Source: Podocnemis expansa (taxonomy: Eukaryota > Chordata > Testudines > Podocnemididae). Taken from it: DNA of 64,000 nucleotides. The stretch lies in assembly GCA_007922195.1 (NCBI GenBank), contig ML682126.1, positions 1,324,233 through 1,388,232 of the forward strand, in the 5' to 3' direction. Below the pieces are notes generated by a model. That model saw only the letters and a program-made list of their open reading frames with translations. It did not search any database and was not told the DNA's origin. The position numbers and the translations under genes are program-made. Below, piece by piece: positions 46,101 through 56,519 of this stretch (the stretch's first letter is position 1; each line of letters starts with the position of its first letter).

Positions 46101-46348
46101 CATGCCAGCCATCTACCAGGGAGTGGAAAAGCAGTACAGCATTGCCCGGCAGAGCACTGATGTAGATGGAACCGAAGGGGATGAAGACCCATTGATGCTT
46201 ATTCTCCAACCCCAGGATGAAGGAGGAAGAGGAGAAAGCTCCAGTGTTGGAGGAAGCCAACATGGGGAAAGGCACTGAGCATGCTAAGCCAGGGAGAATG
46301 CCTGTCATCCTGCAAGGAAAAAGAAAGGGTTGAAGACAGAGACACAAG
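43190..46348 (-). pseudogene. Tx1-like (L1/Tx1 clade) LINE, decayed
   Basis: In minus-strand order: the end of an apurinic endonuclease-like domain near 46200-45980 (HSLVDGWHDQHPD, SWLDHIYFSG) and a WHFNNSLLKDVGF segment near 45920-45890, characteristic of the Tx1 group. Then comes linker and pre-RT to about 45225. About 44960-44400 is not assignable. The RT end follows near 44215-44000 (EPELRLILSAYKKDLFLIIQ), and the C-terminal part near 43870-43590 (NQLVLSMLWHQLNT, ILEFFWPG). The catalytic YADD box of the family reads YKKD here (44174-44163). Multiple stops and frameshifts make it inactive. The 5' side is cut off by a MITE at 46349. Confidence 0.75.
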
Positions 46349-46534
46349 AGCTATGTCTACACTAGCCAATTTGTCCAGACTAAGCAAGCTTAGGCCAGAC
46401 TAATTTGGTCCAGGTCTACACTAGCCTTTAACTTGTCTGAACTAAAAAATTTCTTAGTTCAGACTAAGGAAAGCTTAGTCTGAACTAATAAGTTTGAGTG
46501 GTTAGTTCAGACTAAGCACTTAGTTTGAACTTTA

Positions 46535-47467
46535 AGGCTATGTTCACACAGGGAGGGCTTGTTTCGAAACAAGAGGTTTCGAAACAGGCTGTTTCGAAAT
46601 AACATATTATTTCGAAACAACTTATTTCGAGGACAAAAAACTTTGTCCTCGAAATAAGGCAGCGAAATAGCATGTCCACAGTGTGAACATGCTATTCCGC
46701 CTGGGGAGGGCATTGCAGGCACCCACCNNNNNNNNNNNNNNNNNNNNNNNNNNNNNNNNNNNNNNNNNNNNNNNNNNNNNNNNNNNNNNNNNNNNNNNNN
46801 NNNNNNNNNNNNNNNNNNNNNNNNNNNNNNNNNNNNNNNNNNNNNNNNNNNNNNNNNNNNNNNNNNNNNNNNNNNNNNNNNNNNNNNNNNNNNNNNNNNN
46901 NNNNNNNNNNNNNNNNNNNNNNNNNNNNNNNNNNNNNNNNNNNNNNNNNNNNNNNNNNNNNNNNNNNNNNNNNNNNNNNNNNNNNNNNNNNNNNNNNNNN
47001 NNNNNNNNNNNNNNNNNNNNNNNNNNNNNNNNNNNNNNNNNNNNNNNNNNNNNNNNNNNNNNNNNNNNNNNNNNNNNNNNNNNNNNNNNNNNNNNNNNNN
47101 NNNNNNNNNNNNNNNNNNNNNNNNNNNCTTCCCCCAGCCCATGGACACCCCTCAGCACCCTGGCCAGGGTGCTGATGGGTCAGCCCTTCCTCCCAGGGTG
47201 CTAAGCACCCTGGAGGAAGGGCATATGTTGTCTCGGAACACTTTGTTCCGAAACAACATGTCCGAACAGGGCTGTTTCGAAACCTCTGTTTCAAAACAAC
47301 CCTGTTTCGACAGTAAACTAGGTTTAAGCTGTTTCGGGAGGAGCACGGCCATTTCAAAACAAGCTGTTTGCTTGTTTCGAAATGGCTGTGCGTCGTGTGG
47401 CCATGGCACTTCTTATTTCGAAACAACCTCTGTTGTTTCGAAATAAGAAGTGTGTGTGGCCATACCC
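46535..47467. mobile_element. Foldback element, second copy of the 22986 family, with assembly gap
   Basis: The ends GGCTATGTTCACAC and GTGTGGCCATACCC are flanked by TA on both sides (46533-46534 and 47468-47469). The flanking hairpins and the edges of the GC-rich core (CTGGGGAGGGCATTGCAGGCACCC at left, CACCCTGGCCAGGGTGCTGA at right) match the 22986 copy. The core itself is replaced by 400 Ns at 46728-47127, so true length is unknown. Open frames spanning the Ns are meaningless. Confidence 0.8.
46728..47127. other. Assembly gap (400 N)
   Basis: Exactly 400 undetermined bases. The size is probably a placeholder or estimate, since the intact relative holds roughly twice that between equivalent points. 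Confidence 1.
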
Positions 47468-47722
47468 TAAGTTTGAACTAGTGTGATGTAGACACGAACT
47501 AATGGCTTAGTTTGAACTTTTTTAGTTTGAAATAAGCCATTAGTTTGAACTACCTGTGTTTTCTTGTTCAAACTAAAAAGTTAGTTTGAACTAGGATGTG
47601 CAGCCAGTTCAAGCTAAAAAGCCACAGTTAGTCGAACTAGACCAAGCCCAGTTTGGACTAACCTCAGGCTTTTATAGTTTGGACTAGCAAATCTGAACTA
47701 AAAAGCAGATGTAGACATAGTC

Positions 47723-47956
47723 ATGGATACTTAAAAGGGCTGCCAAAGAGTCCCCACCCCTGCCTGTGTGCATCTCCTCTGCCCCAGCTTCTTCTGTCTC
47801 TCTACATCACCCAGTCACTGTGTTTTTAAAGGGCAGGAAAGGCTCTAATATCTCTTTGACATACTGGGTAAGATCAAGGAAGACGGTCCCTTCACATCAT
47901 ACATGACAAGCTCTCTATGGAGATCAGCCTGAGACACTGGACACCAAGAGAATACT
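47723..47956 (-). other. 3' flank of receptor 2
   Basis: It includes sequence shared with the flank of the receptor pseudogene (CACCCAGTCACTGTGTTTTTA at about 47811-47831). No standard AATAAA was located on the minus strand close to the stop codon. Confidence 0.5.
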
Positions 47957-48904
47957 TTATATCCTTTTACGAGTAAAGAGTTGGAGCAGCCGGTCCCGAA
48001 TCTGTTTGGTCCTCACCCCATAGATGATGGGATTGAGCATGGGGGCCATCAGTAGGTACATGTTGGCAGTAAGGATATGGAAATGTTGTGGCATATTGTG
48101 ACCAAACCGGTGTGTGAAAAATGAGAAGAGTGATGGGATATAAAAGGCTAAGATGACACAGAGGTGGGAGCTGCAGGTACCAAAAGTTTTAAGTCGGGCA
48201 TCCTTTTTGGGAAGGCTGAAGATGGCCCTGAGGATCTGAGTGTAGGAGAAGGTGATGAAAGACACATCTGGGCCAGTCACTAAGAATGTCACCAAGAAGC
48301 CGTAGTAATTGGAGATGCTGATGTCAGCACAGGCTAGCTTCACCATGGCTATGTGCTCACAGTACGTGTGGGCGATGACATTGGTTCTGCAGTAGGGCCA
48401 CCGCCTGGACAGGAAGGGAAAGGGCAATACAAGCAGGCTGCTCCGCAGCAGCATGGCCAGGCCTATCTTGGCCACAGCAGAGTTTGTCAGGATGGTGGAA
48501 TGTCTCAGGGGATAACAGATGGCCACATAGCGATCCAAAGCCAGGGCCACACAAATGCCAGACTCCATCACTGAGGAGCAGTTAATGAAGTATTGCTGGG
48601 TGAAGCAGGCATGGAAATCTATCTCCTTGGAATTGAACCAGAAGATGCTCAGCATTTTGGGCAGGGTGGATGTAGACAGAACCAGGTCTGTGACAGCCAG
48701 CATGCAGAGGAAATAGTACATGGGAGCATGGAGGCTGGGTTCCATTTTCACGATCAACAGGATGGTGGAATTCCCCAAGATGGTTATGGCGTATATAGCA
48801 CAGAAGGGGATGGAGATCCAGACATGTGCTGCCTCCAGCCCAGGAATACCCAGCAGGATGAAGAAGGAAGGGTTGGTGAAAACAGTTGTGTTGGAATCTG
48901 ACAT
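47957..48904 (-). CDS. Odorant receptor, class I, OR52-like (315 aa)
   Basis: An intact seven-helix odorant receptor, clearly paralogous to the plus-strand gene and of usual length for the family. It has an N-terminal glycosylation site N5-T-T, GIPGLE (19-24), TM1 GN (44-45), PMYYFLCMLA (61-70), and C100 for the conserved disulphide with the second extracellular loop. MESG (113-116) and DRYVAICYPLRH (124-135) follow. That loop carries C172, C182 and C192. KTFGTCSSHLCVI is at 239-251, and PMLNPIIYGVRTKQIRDRL (288-306) ends TM7. The tail is short and basic (FTRKRI). No frameshift or stop. The start is supported by the family and by the leader shared with the plus-strand gene. A promoter-like module D lies 4.6 kb upstream on the same strand. 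OR52 placement is by recognition. Confidence 0.94.
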   Translation of the reverse strand: MSDSNTTVFTNPSFFILLGIPGLEAAHVWISIPFCAIYAITILGNSTILLIVKMEPSLHAPMYYFLCMLAVTDLVLSTSTLPKMLSIFWFNSKEIDFHACFTQQYFINCSSVMESGICVALALDRYVAICYPLRHSTILTNSAVAKIGLAMLLRSSLLVLPFPFLSRRWPYCRTNVIAHTYCEHIAMVKLACADISISNYYGFLVTFLVTGPDVSFITFSYTQILRAIFSLPKKDARLKTFGTCSSHLCVILAFYIPSLFSFFTHRFGHNMPQHFHILTANMYLLMAPMLNPIIYGVRTKQIRDRLLQLFTRKRI

Positions 48905-49036
48905 GGTGCAGGGGAGAAAGTGTCAAACTCTGATGCACAAGAGTGTGTCCTGGATATACTGTTGGTTCCCTTGATTTCCTTTATGTGCCCAAGATCTAGG
49001 GTGGTGGTTTCAGTACAAATGCCTGGATGGAGAGAC
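48905..49036 (-). promoter_or_regulatory. Splice acceptor and 118-nt 5' leader of receptor 2
   Basis: On the minus strand, CTGTCTCTCCATCCAG ends with AG at 49024-49023 and is followed by GCATTTGTACTG. The leader 49022-48905 is 118 nt, the same length as in receptor 1, with related sequence including GGGCACATA and GAAGTAAA/GAAATCAA blocks. Confidence 0.65.
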
Positions 49037-50299
49037 AGTATTAAGATGATATGATACAGGCCTCTGTTGTGACTCTTCTCAGGGGGATGCATGTAGCCTT
49101 TTAATTTTATTTAAAGTAGATTTAGGAATTCTGTAATACAAGATCAGTGGTTTCAGCTCTGCTAACTACAGTCTCAAGTTCAACAAACTGTATAAAAATG
49201 TCAGCTTTCTTTCTCCTTATTGGTCTGGTATCCCCAAGAATGTGAGCTACCTCTCAACCCTTATAGGCTGTGCATATATCCTTTTTTCTCATTAACACTG
49301 ATACACAACCTGTATTCTCTGATTCAAGTATGCTAGAGAGAAATATCCTTTTAAAGTATTTGAGGGATTTAAAATTAATATTCCAGTAATTTTTTCATGC
49401 AATTTCATTCATTGGTAAATCTCTTCATGTAATTTAAGATCATCAGGCTATTCTTTGGACACTTATTTATGGCAGGTTTTTATATGGCTAAGGCCTAAAA
49501 TACCTAAGCTAAAATCTTGAAAGCTTCAGCCTCCAGGTCTTGCATTTCAGCCCTCCTTACTGAGATATGCAATATATGCTGAACCCTTCTCCATACTAAT
49601 CAATCTCATACTTCTATTCCCTCACCACTGAACTTTATTTAGTATTCAGCAAGTATCTATAACCTGACATGTTTGTTAACCAAAGCATCAGAATAGAAAT
49701 GAGGAAAAAAGGAAACACTTGGCTGCACCCATGTTGTCACTCACAGCAAAAGGACTTTTTTATATTTTCCAAGAAATGAATTACAAACAACTGATTATGC
49801 AGTGCCCTTTCCATCTTTGCCAGTGTCCTGTGGGTCCCTAATTCCTACACACAGCAGTGTGGGAAGCCAACAGCCTCCAGCAAGAAATGCCAGCATGAAT
49901 ATTGGTTATCCATCAGTGTTCTCTAATGCAATGAAACACAGGCTATAAAGTTCTTACCCTAGGGAGTTCCCCATTCACCTTTGAAGTTGCTCAAAAACTG
50001 AGAGTGGAGAAAACCTCGCAATTGTCAAAACATGTGCCGTAGAAATATCCCAACTTGCAATCACCTCTGGGAAAAGCCCTGGATGTCACTGGTAGCAGCT
50101 CAACTGAAAAGTGGCCAAAGCAAGACAATGTCTGGATGCTTAAAAGGTGGGATGGAGAATAGCTGGCTCTGTGGATGCACTCTGTTTTGATCACCCAATC
50201 TAGACAAAAGATATAGCAGATTTAAAGGAGATTGCAGAGACAGGCTATGAGAATGGGGGAGGCTGACATATGCAGAGAGACTCAAAAATCTGTGACGCT
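49037..50299. other. Putative intron of receptor 2, unassigned
   Basis: AT-rich, with no gene or named repeat recognised. Confidence 0.4.
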
Positions 50300-52725
50300 A
50301 TAGTTTACAAAAGACACAAAGAAGGGGGTGTGTGATAGAGAAGAACATTATAGATAAATGCGGGAAAAGCTAGCAAATAATACAGCTGAGAAGTTATGCA
50401 AATGTAAATCGGATGTTAAAGACATCATGGAAAAATCCAGGTTTGCCAAGGCTAAGGTTAACAAAAAGAAGGTTACTAAGTAAATTAAGAACAGAAGAAA
50501 TCCTAGCAATAATATTAGTCAAATGTCAGAGAGAGAGAGGGAAAAAAAGCTTGTGAATGTTATAGAAGTGGTAGCTGTGTTCAATAAATGTTTTTATTCT
50601 GTGTTTGGAAAAACTTGTATGATATACTGATCACCAGATTTCATTCTGAAAACTTTTAAGTCCATTAACAATCAAAGAGAATGTTAAACAGCATTTACTA
50701 GAGTAAAACTTCTCTAAATGAACAACCCTGGAAAAGTTGCACGAGTGAGGAAGAGGTGGCTGAGAAGATCCTCTGGCCCTCTTATTTAAATGTTTAAAAA
50801 AATCTTCAAAACTGGGGAAAGGCCAGAAGTCAGGAGGAGTGGTAATAGATTGCCAGTATTCACAGAGAGCCAGTGGGATGACCCAGGTAACTCTGTGTTG
50901 AGTAGCCTGACCTCAGTCCTGGGAAAAACAATGGGAAAAAATTGATATGGGATTAAATCAAAATAGAAATAAAGCAAGAAATATAATTGCAGCAAATCAA
51001 CATTGTTTATTGGAAATTGGTCTTGTGAAATAAACCTGATTTCATCCTTTATTGAGAGTATAATTTGCTTGATCAAGGGAACCACACAAATTCAGGTGAC
51101 TCCAATATCTATGAGGCATCTGATTTAGGAGATCAAAACATTTGGATAAAAGATTAACACTCTACAACAGCAATAAAGCTATTGGCTATGTCGACAGTGC
51201 AGAGAATTTTTGAAAAACCTTTTTCAGAAAAATTATTTCAAAATAAATTCAGAATAATTAGCTCAAGATCATAGAATTATAGGGTTAGAAGGGTGCTGAG
51301 GGGTATCCCCTGGCCAGCAGAGGGGGACTGCAGGCACCCGCGGGGTGAAGCACAGCCGGGCGCCTCACCTCACGGGTGCCTGCAGCCCTGTGCAGACACC
51401 CGTGGGGTGAGGCGTGGCTGTGCTTCAGCCCACGGGTGCCTGCAGTCCCCTCCCCAAGAGAAATAGCACGTTCACACTGTGGACATGCTAGTTCACGCCC
51501 TTATTTTGAAAACACTTTTTTTGTGTTTTGAAATAAGGTGTTTTGAAATAACCCTTTATTTCAAAACAGCTTGTTTCGAAATGTCTTGTTTCGAAACAAG
51601 CACTGTGTGTGTGAACATAGCCCTTCTCATTAACAAATTACAGAAATACAGCCTGGATGGAGCTACTATGAAATGGATTCACAACTGGTTGAATAATCTC
51701 ACTCAGAGAGTAGTTATCAACAGTTCACAGTAAAGCTGGAAAGATATAAAATGTGGGGTACCACAGGGATCAGTTCTGGGTCCAGTTCAGTTCAATATTT
51801 TCATCGATGATTTAGATGATGGCATAGAGAGTACACTGATAAACCTTTCCAATGATCTCAAGCTGGGAGCGGTTGCAAGTGCGTTGGAGTATAGGATCAT
51901 GGTTCAGAATGATTCAGACAAACAGGTGAAATGGTCTGAGATAAATAGGATGAAATGCAATAAGGACAAGTGCAAAGTACTCTACTTAGGAAAGATCCAT
52001 TAGTTGCACACATCCAAAATGGGCAGTGGCTGTTTAGGAAGGAGTACTATGGAAAGGGATCTGGGTGTCATAGTGGTTCACAAGCTAAATATGAATCAGC
52101 AAAGTAAAACCACTGCAAAAGCAACAAACATTACTCTGGGATGTATTAACAGGAGTATTGTAAGTAAGAAACAAGAAGTAATTCTTCCACTCTACTCTGC
52201 ACTGATTAGGCCTCAACTGAAGTATTGTGTCCAGTTCTGGGGCATTTCATTTCAGGAAAGATGTGGACAAATTGGAGAAAGTCCAGAGAAGAACAACATG
52301 AAAGATTACATGTCTAGAACACTTGACTTTTCAGGGAAGACTGAAAGAGCTGAGTGTCTTTAGTCTGGATAACAGGAGACTGAGAGGGGCCATGGTAACA
52401 GTTTTCAAGTATCTAAGAGACTATCATGAGGAGGAGAGAGAAAAATTATTTTCCTTAACCATTGATGATAATACAGGAAGTAATGGCTTAAATTACAGCA
52501 AGGGAAGTTTAGGCTGGACATTAGGAAAAAATTCCTGTCAGGGTGATTAACTTCTGGAATAAGTTACGTAGGCAGGTTGTGGAATCTCCATCATCAGAAG
52601 TGTTTATGATCAGGTTAAAAAAATACCTGTCAGGGATGGTTTAAGATAGTTCTTGGTCCTGGCATGAATACAGGGACTGGACTTGATAACCTCTCATGGT
52701 CCCCTCCAGTTCTATGAATCCATGT
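50300..52725 (+). repeat. Old CR1 LINE, nearly 2 kb, split by a foldback element
   Basis: It starts in the linker region, has decayed RT with HCLLEIGLVK-like, GSVLGPVQFNIFIDDLDDG and KWSEINRMKCNKDKCKVL segments, and ends with CAGGGACTGGACTTGATAACC and a TTCTATGAATCC tail. The break at 51183-51623 is a MITE. Stops and frameshifts abound. Confidence 0.8.
51183..51623. mobile_element. Foldback element of the GC-rich family, short variant
   Basis: The left end is GGCTATGTCGACAGTGC and the right end GTGTGTGAACATAGCCC. The right half has the family's GC-rich core edge (GGCACCCGCGGGGTGAAGC and its inverse), the GTGGACATGCTA block and TTTCGAAACAAGC words. A CR1 tail fragment (minus) lies at about 51265-51290 inside. 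It is a deletion derivative compared with the 1343-bp copy. Confidence 0.6.
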
Positions 52726-53159
52726 TCAGTATGTCATGAGCATGCCAGACACACCTTGCAAAGACATGCTGTGTACCCAACAAAACACGGCTACGCTGTA
52801 AGGGAAACAGGAGACTTACACAGATCACACCCTCAGGCTGTACATGGGGTGCAGTGTGTCACAAAGGCCCTTTGGATGGAAGCTGAAAATGGACAGATGA
52901 ATGTTGAAAATAAGGGACAAATATTAACTCCAAAGGCAATTAATTTCTGAAATAAGCTTGAAAGGACATAATAGATTCTCCAGCTCTTCATCTCTTCACA
53001 TCAAGATAGCCTTTAGGTCTCTTCTATAGGTAAAATGCTACAGCGACTCCACTGTAGCATTTCAGCTTAGTCATTCCCTACACTGCCTAGAGGGGCTCTC
53101 CATCAATGTAGGGTATTGATCTCCCCAAGATGTGACAGTACCACTTAACTCAGCACTAT
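52726..53159. other. Unassigned DNA
   Basis: No gene recognised. 53030-53110 resembles 18700-18790 and may be a small old element (GACTCCACTGTAGCATTTCAG). Confidence 0.3.
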
Positions 53160-53490
53160 ATTAGTGCTCAGTCAGAGCACTGAATCCAGTTTTCATCACT
53201 AACTTAGGGAAACAATGTGGTGAAACTTACAAGGATTGAGAGGCAAGTGACAAAGATTCGCGAAATGATGAAATAGAAGCCATATGAGCAAAGAATGAAG
53301 GAACTTAGGAAGTCTGGTTTGGAAAAGAGGAGATTGTGGGGGAATATGACTGTGGTCTTCAGATACAGTCTTCAGATACTTGCAAGAATACAATAAAAAA
53401 TGATGGAGGAAAGTTGTTCTGTCCTGCCACAGAGGGCAGGAGAAGAGGCAATTGGCTCAAACTACAGCATGGCAGGTTTGGAGTATATCA
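53160..53490 (+). repeat. Ancient CR1-like fragment
   Basis: GTCAGAGCACTGAATCCAGTTTT, then a decayed KPYEQRMKELRKSGLEKRRLWG-like translation and GGCTCAAACTACAGCATGGC match the C-terminal region of CR1-type LINEs. Confidence 0.6.
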
Positions 53491-54045
53491 CAAGAACAAG
53501 AGATGAGGTACCTGTGAAATCTGAGACTGAAGTGCCTTTCTTGGGAATCCCTCTCCAGTAGATTGGCCCCACACCACTATCACACCAGCATCTGCAAAAA
53601 TAGCCCACACCACAGGGCCAACACAGGTGAAGCATCCAAGAGAGGATGGAAATGGGTTTATAATATAGCTCCTGACAATCGCAGTGGGCTTCCCAGTCTG
53701 CAGACAGGGGACACTAGAAGATGCCTCCCTTTCCTTTTTTTGCCCTTCTGTGCTTTTCATCCATCTACTAAAAGTAAATGCTAATTAAGCATCCTTCCCA
53801 AAGGAAAGAATTCCCAGGCTCCCTGCTGAGTCAGAGAGAAATTGGTTGCTCAGTGCACTTGTGTATACTTAAATATTATAATCAATTACTAAGAAAAGTA
53901 CAGATAATGGCTCTGTCTCCCAAGGGTCTGAAAACTTTTCAATGTTTGGAATAAATCAATAGCTAGCAGACAGGCAGATCTGGAGAAAAAATGACTGAGG
54001 GGAGACATTAACACTTCCTGATAACACACAGGGCTGTCACTAAGG
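53491..54045 (-). promoter_or_regulatory. Module D: putative promoter and non-coding first exon of receptor 2
   Basis: On the minus strand it aligns with A, B and C. There is a TATA-like TATATTATAAA at 53667-53657, CATTTCCATCCTCTC after it, a GCTGGTGTGATAGTGGTGTGG block, and a donor-like CACAG|GTACC with GT at 53511-53510. Upstream, TCCCAAGGGT (53918-53927, plus strand) resembles the TCCCNNGGGA site bound by EBF/Olf-1 factors, which control odorant receptor promoters. A start 30 nt after the TATA-like box would give an exon of about 120 nt and an intron of about 4.5 kb to the acceptor at 49024-49023. The upstream end is interrupted by a hAT at 54046. Confidence 0.5.
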
Positions 54046-54897
54046 CAGGGGTATCAAAGTCATTCAATGTGGGGGCCACACTGTCGAGTAAGACAGCTGC
54101 CATTGGCCATGTGTCCACATGGGCTCCTCAACCTTTTCCCCTGCCACGTTCAGAGCTGCATGGGCCTCCCTTTCCCCTCCCCTCCCCTCCCCTGCAGGCT
54201 CGCCAACATCTTCCCTTTTCCCTGCCATGTGGAGTCCTCTTTGCTATGCTAGCTCCCTGACCCCCCTTCCCCTATTGTGCAGGTCCAATACCGCCATTCC
54301 CCCAGACTCCGCCTTTCTCCTTCCCTTTCCACTTCGCCTACCATTCTGGCAGCAGGCAAACAGTCTCAGTCACAGCCACATTTAGGCTGAGCTCCTGCCT
54401 CCCCCCCACACCTCCCTCTCTTTCGCAGTCATTCAGTATGGTGGCCTTTGGCTCAGTCCCAGCTGGCTTTTTATTGACTTATTCTCATGTGGGTCCCAGG
54501 TACTTTTTCCTTTTCTTATTTGTAACTCGTGCAATGTGCATTCAATCAAATCAGTATGCCAATTGACTGACAGGGGACAGCTGGGGTGGAGGGTGGTGCA
54601 GTGGCTCTCTGGGAGCCGGCACAGCCTGCTGTAACTGAAATTCTGATTGGTTGGCTGACCACAGCAGAGCTGAGCTGCGATTGGCTGGGGAGCTTCCTTT
54701 GTTCCCCTATGCTCTGACTCACTCACATGATCTGAGTCACAAACACGCTTAATCCTACTCTGTGGTGGCAGCCAGTGCTTGTTGTTCACTGCTGCTGCAG
54801 AGAGCTCCCAGGTATAGTCCAGGCAGGAGCTCTGCAGTCCAGATCAGTGCCCTTGGTGGGAAGATCCAGCCCACAGGCTGGCTGTTTCACACCACTG
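54046..54897. mobile_element. Non-autonomous hAT element, 852 bp
   Basis: The inverted ends are CAGGGGTATCAAA and TTTCACACCACTG (10 of 13 pairing). The 8-bp flanks are CACTAAGG (54038-54045) and CACTAACT (54898-54905), six of eight identical. In paralogous module A the equivalent site (near 4034-4045, CACTAAGACAGG) is uninterrupted. No transposase. Confidence 0.75.
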
Positions 54898-55249
54898 CAC
54901 TAACTGATCAGAGATCAGTAATTCTAGCTTTCATGAGTTTGTTAGTCTGAATGCCATGTTGCACTGGGTCAAATGGCTTGTAATACTCTAAGTCTCTGAC
55001 GTCTTCCCTGTTATCTTTACCCACAAAATTTGTTACCCTGTTAAAAAAGAAATCACTGCTTTTTGACACGCAGTGGAGCTGTGTGCTGCTAAATGGGTAC
55101 AAACTTGTCCTCCCTCCGTCCCTCCCTGCCCCCCCCCAGGAGTAGGTACATCAGAGAGTGAGAGGGGGGTGTGGACATCCACGACAGCAATTGTTTCCTG
55201 TATTTTTAATCCCCAGGCCCCTTCACTGTTAAGAACCAGCACAGTCACA
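54898..55249. other. Unassigned DNA
   Basis: No gene recognised. Confidence 0.3.
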
Positions 55250-55515
55250 GTTTTTGAGTCCCTGTGACAGGCTCTTTGGGGTCAGACGAAATTGTAGCTT
55301 TAAGAGACCCAGTGGTTAGGTGGGGAACGGAGGAGCCAATGTGCAATAAATGGGGCTGTTTTTCTTTTGTTCTGCTTCTTGGCAACCACTGTGAGGAATC
55401 AGAAGTATGGTGTGTCGCTGATTGGGAGTCTGCTCTAAGTACCACACTTCAGTGTTTGGCGAGTTTAGCTCTCACTTTTGCAGCTTGCTGTGATTTTTGC
55501 ATATTCAGGAGGTTA
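55250..55515 (+). repeat. Family A LTR, 3' half
   Basis: TTTGGGGTCAGACGAAATTG, AGAGACCCAGTGGTTAG, CAATGTGCAATAAATGGGG and TTTGCAGCTTGCTGTGA match the other copies. This uninterrupted copy shows the empty state of the insertion site at 35513/41052. Confidence 0.7.
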
Positions 55516-56519
55516 TCCCAATAAGTGTGGGTCATGCATGGGTTGCACCATGCATGGGTTACCCTCCCACAATTTGGTCCAGTGTGCTGCTGGGACCCTC
55601 TGATCTCCACTTTTGGATCCCAACTTACCCCACATTGCCAGGTGACCATTCATTGCTAAGCCAGTTCACGCCAGCCTCCTGCGTGTAGTTGGTCCCAGGC
55701 AGCGAGTGTATGCCCTCTGGCCACTTGAGGGATGGTCCCCAAGCAAACACCCCCAGCACCAAGATGATTGGTACCATTCCCCAATCAGCATAGACTCATA
55801 GACCCTTGTCCATCCATTTGACATTAAAATGGATATGCCCAGCCTCGCTGATTCACACCCTCTGAAGTGTAGTCAGCTTTAGATAAAACAAACACTAGCT
55901 TATTTATTAGAATATAATTTAATTGAGTATATAGCAAATCAAGGCACTACCATTTAATAAAGGAATCAGGTGTCACAACAAGCAAATAAAATATATAAAA
56001 TGCACCTAACACTATTCCAAAATTAATTTTTAGTTTATTCATCTCATTGTTACACACAAAATTGGCTGTTGGCATTGTTCAGTCACCTTAGGCTCTCCAG
56101 CCATGTGGCTAGGCTCAGTATCTTGTAGTTACTCACCAGATGGTCTTTCTCTGGCAAAAAGCAAAAGCTTCCCTCCTTTCAAAGTATTCACATTTACTTT
56201 CAATTCACCTTGCCCCCACCTTCTCCTGGGCTGTGAAAATTTCCTTTCTTCTACCTGAGCAACGGAGCTCAATTTAAATCACCTTTGTCATGTAACCCTC
56301 CAGCCTCTGTGCTAGAAACAGTTTGAGGGTCTGAGCTACAGAATATGCTTCACATCTGTACACTTCCATGATGCTGCAGTAAAAGTGACACCCTAACAAT
56401 ACAGTAGAGTATTCAAAAGGGAGCCTCGCATGGCATAACTATCATCAAATCATATAATTACAGTGCAAAGGTGAACAGAAAAATTGCACAGAACACAACC
56501 CATTGTGCATCAAGTGCCA
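55516..56519. other. Unassigned AT-rich DNA
   Basis: No gene or named repeat recognised. Confidence 0.35.

Larger units (their letters stand above)
46349..47722. mobile_element. MITE (AGTTTGAACTA type) containing a foldback element
   Basis: The left end is GCTATGTCTACACTAGCC and the right end GATGTAGACATAGTC. The visible interior is made of repeated AGTTCAGACTAA and TTAGTTTGAACT words in both orientations. The second element (46535-47467) sits near the middle. No coding capacity. Confidence 0.7.

Noticed and set aside
45976..46347. Minus-strand frame that first looked like the start of another odorant receptor (FILGLENKHQWVFIPF-like)
   Set aside because: Its continuation (HSLVDGWHDQHPD, LDHIYFSG, then WHFNNSLLKDVGF) follows the Tx1-like LINE endonuclease and linker, so it belongs to that element.
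46507..47426. Open frames of up to 244 codons over the N gap
   Set aside because: Most codons are undetermined bases; the frames have no meaning.
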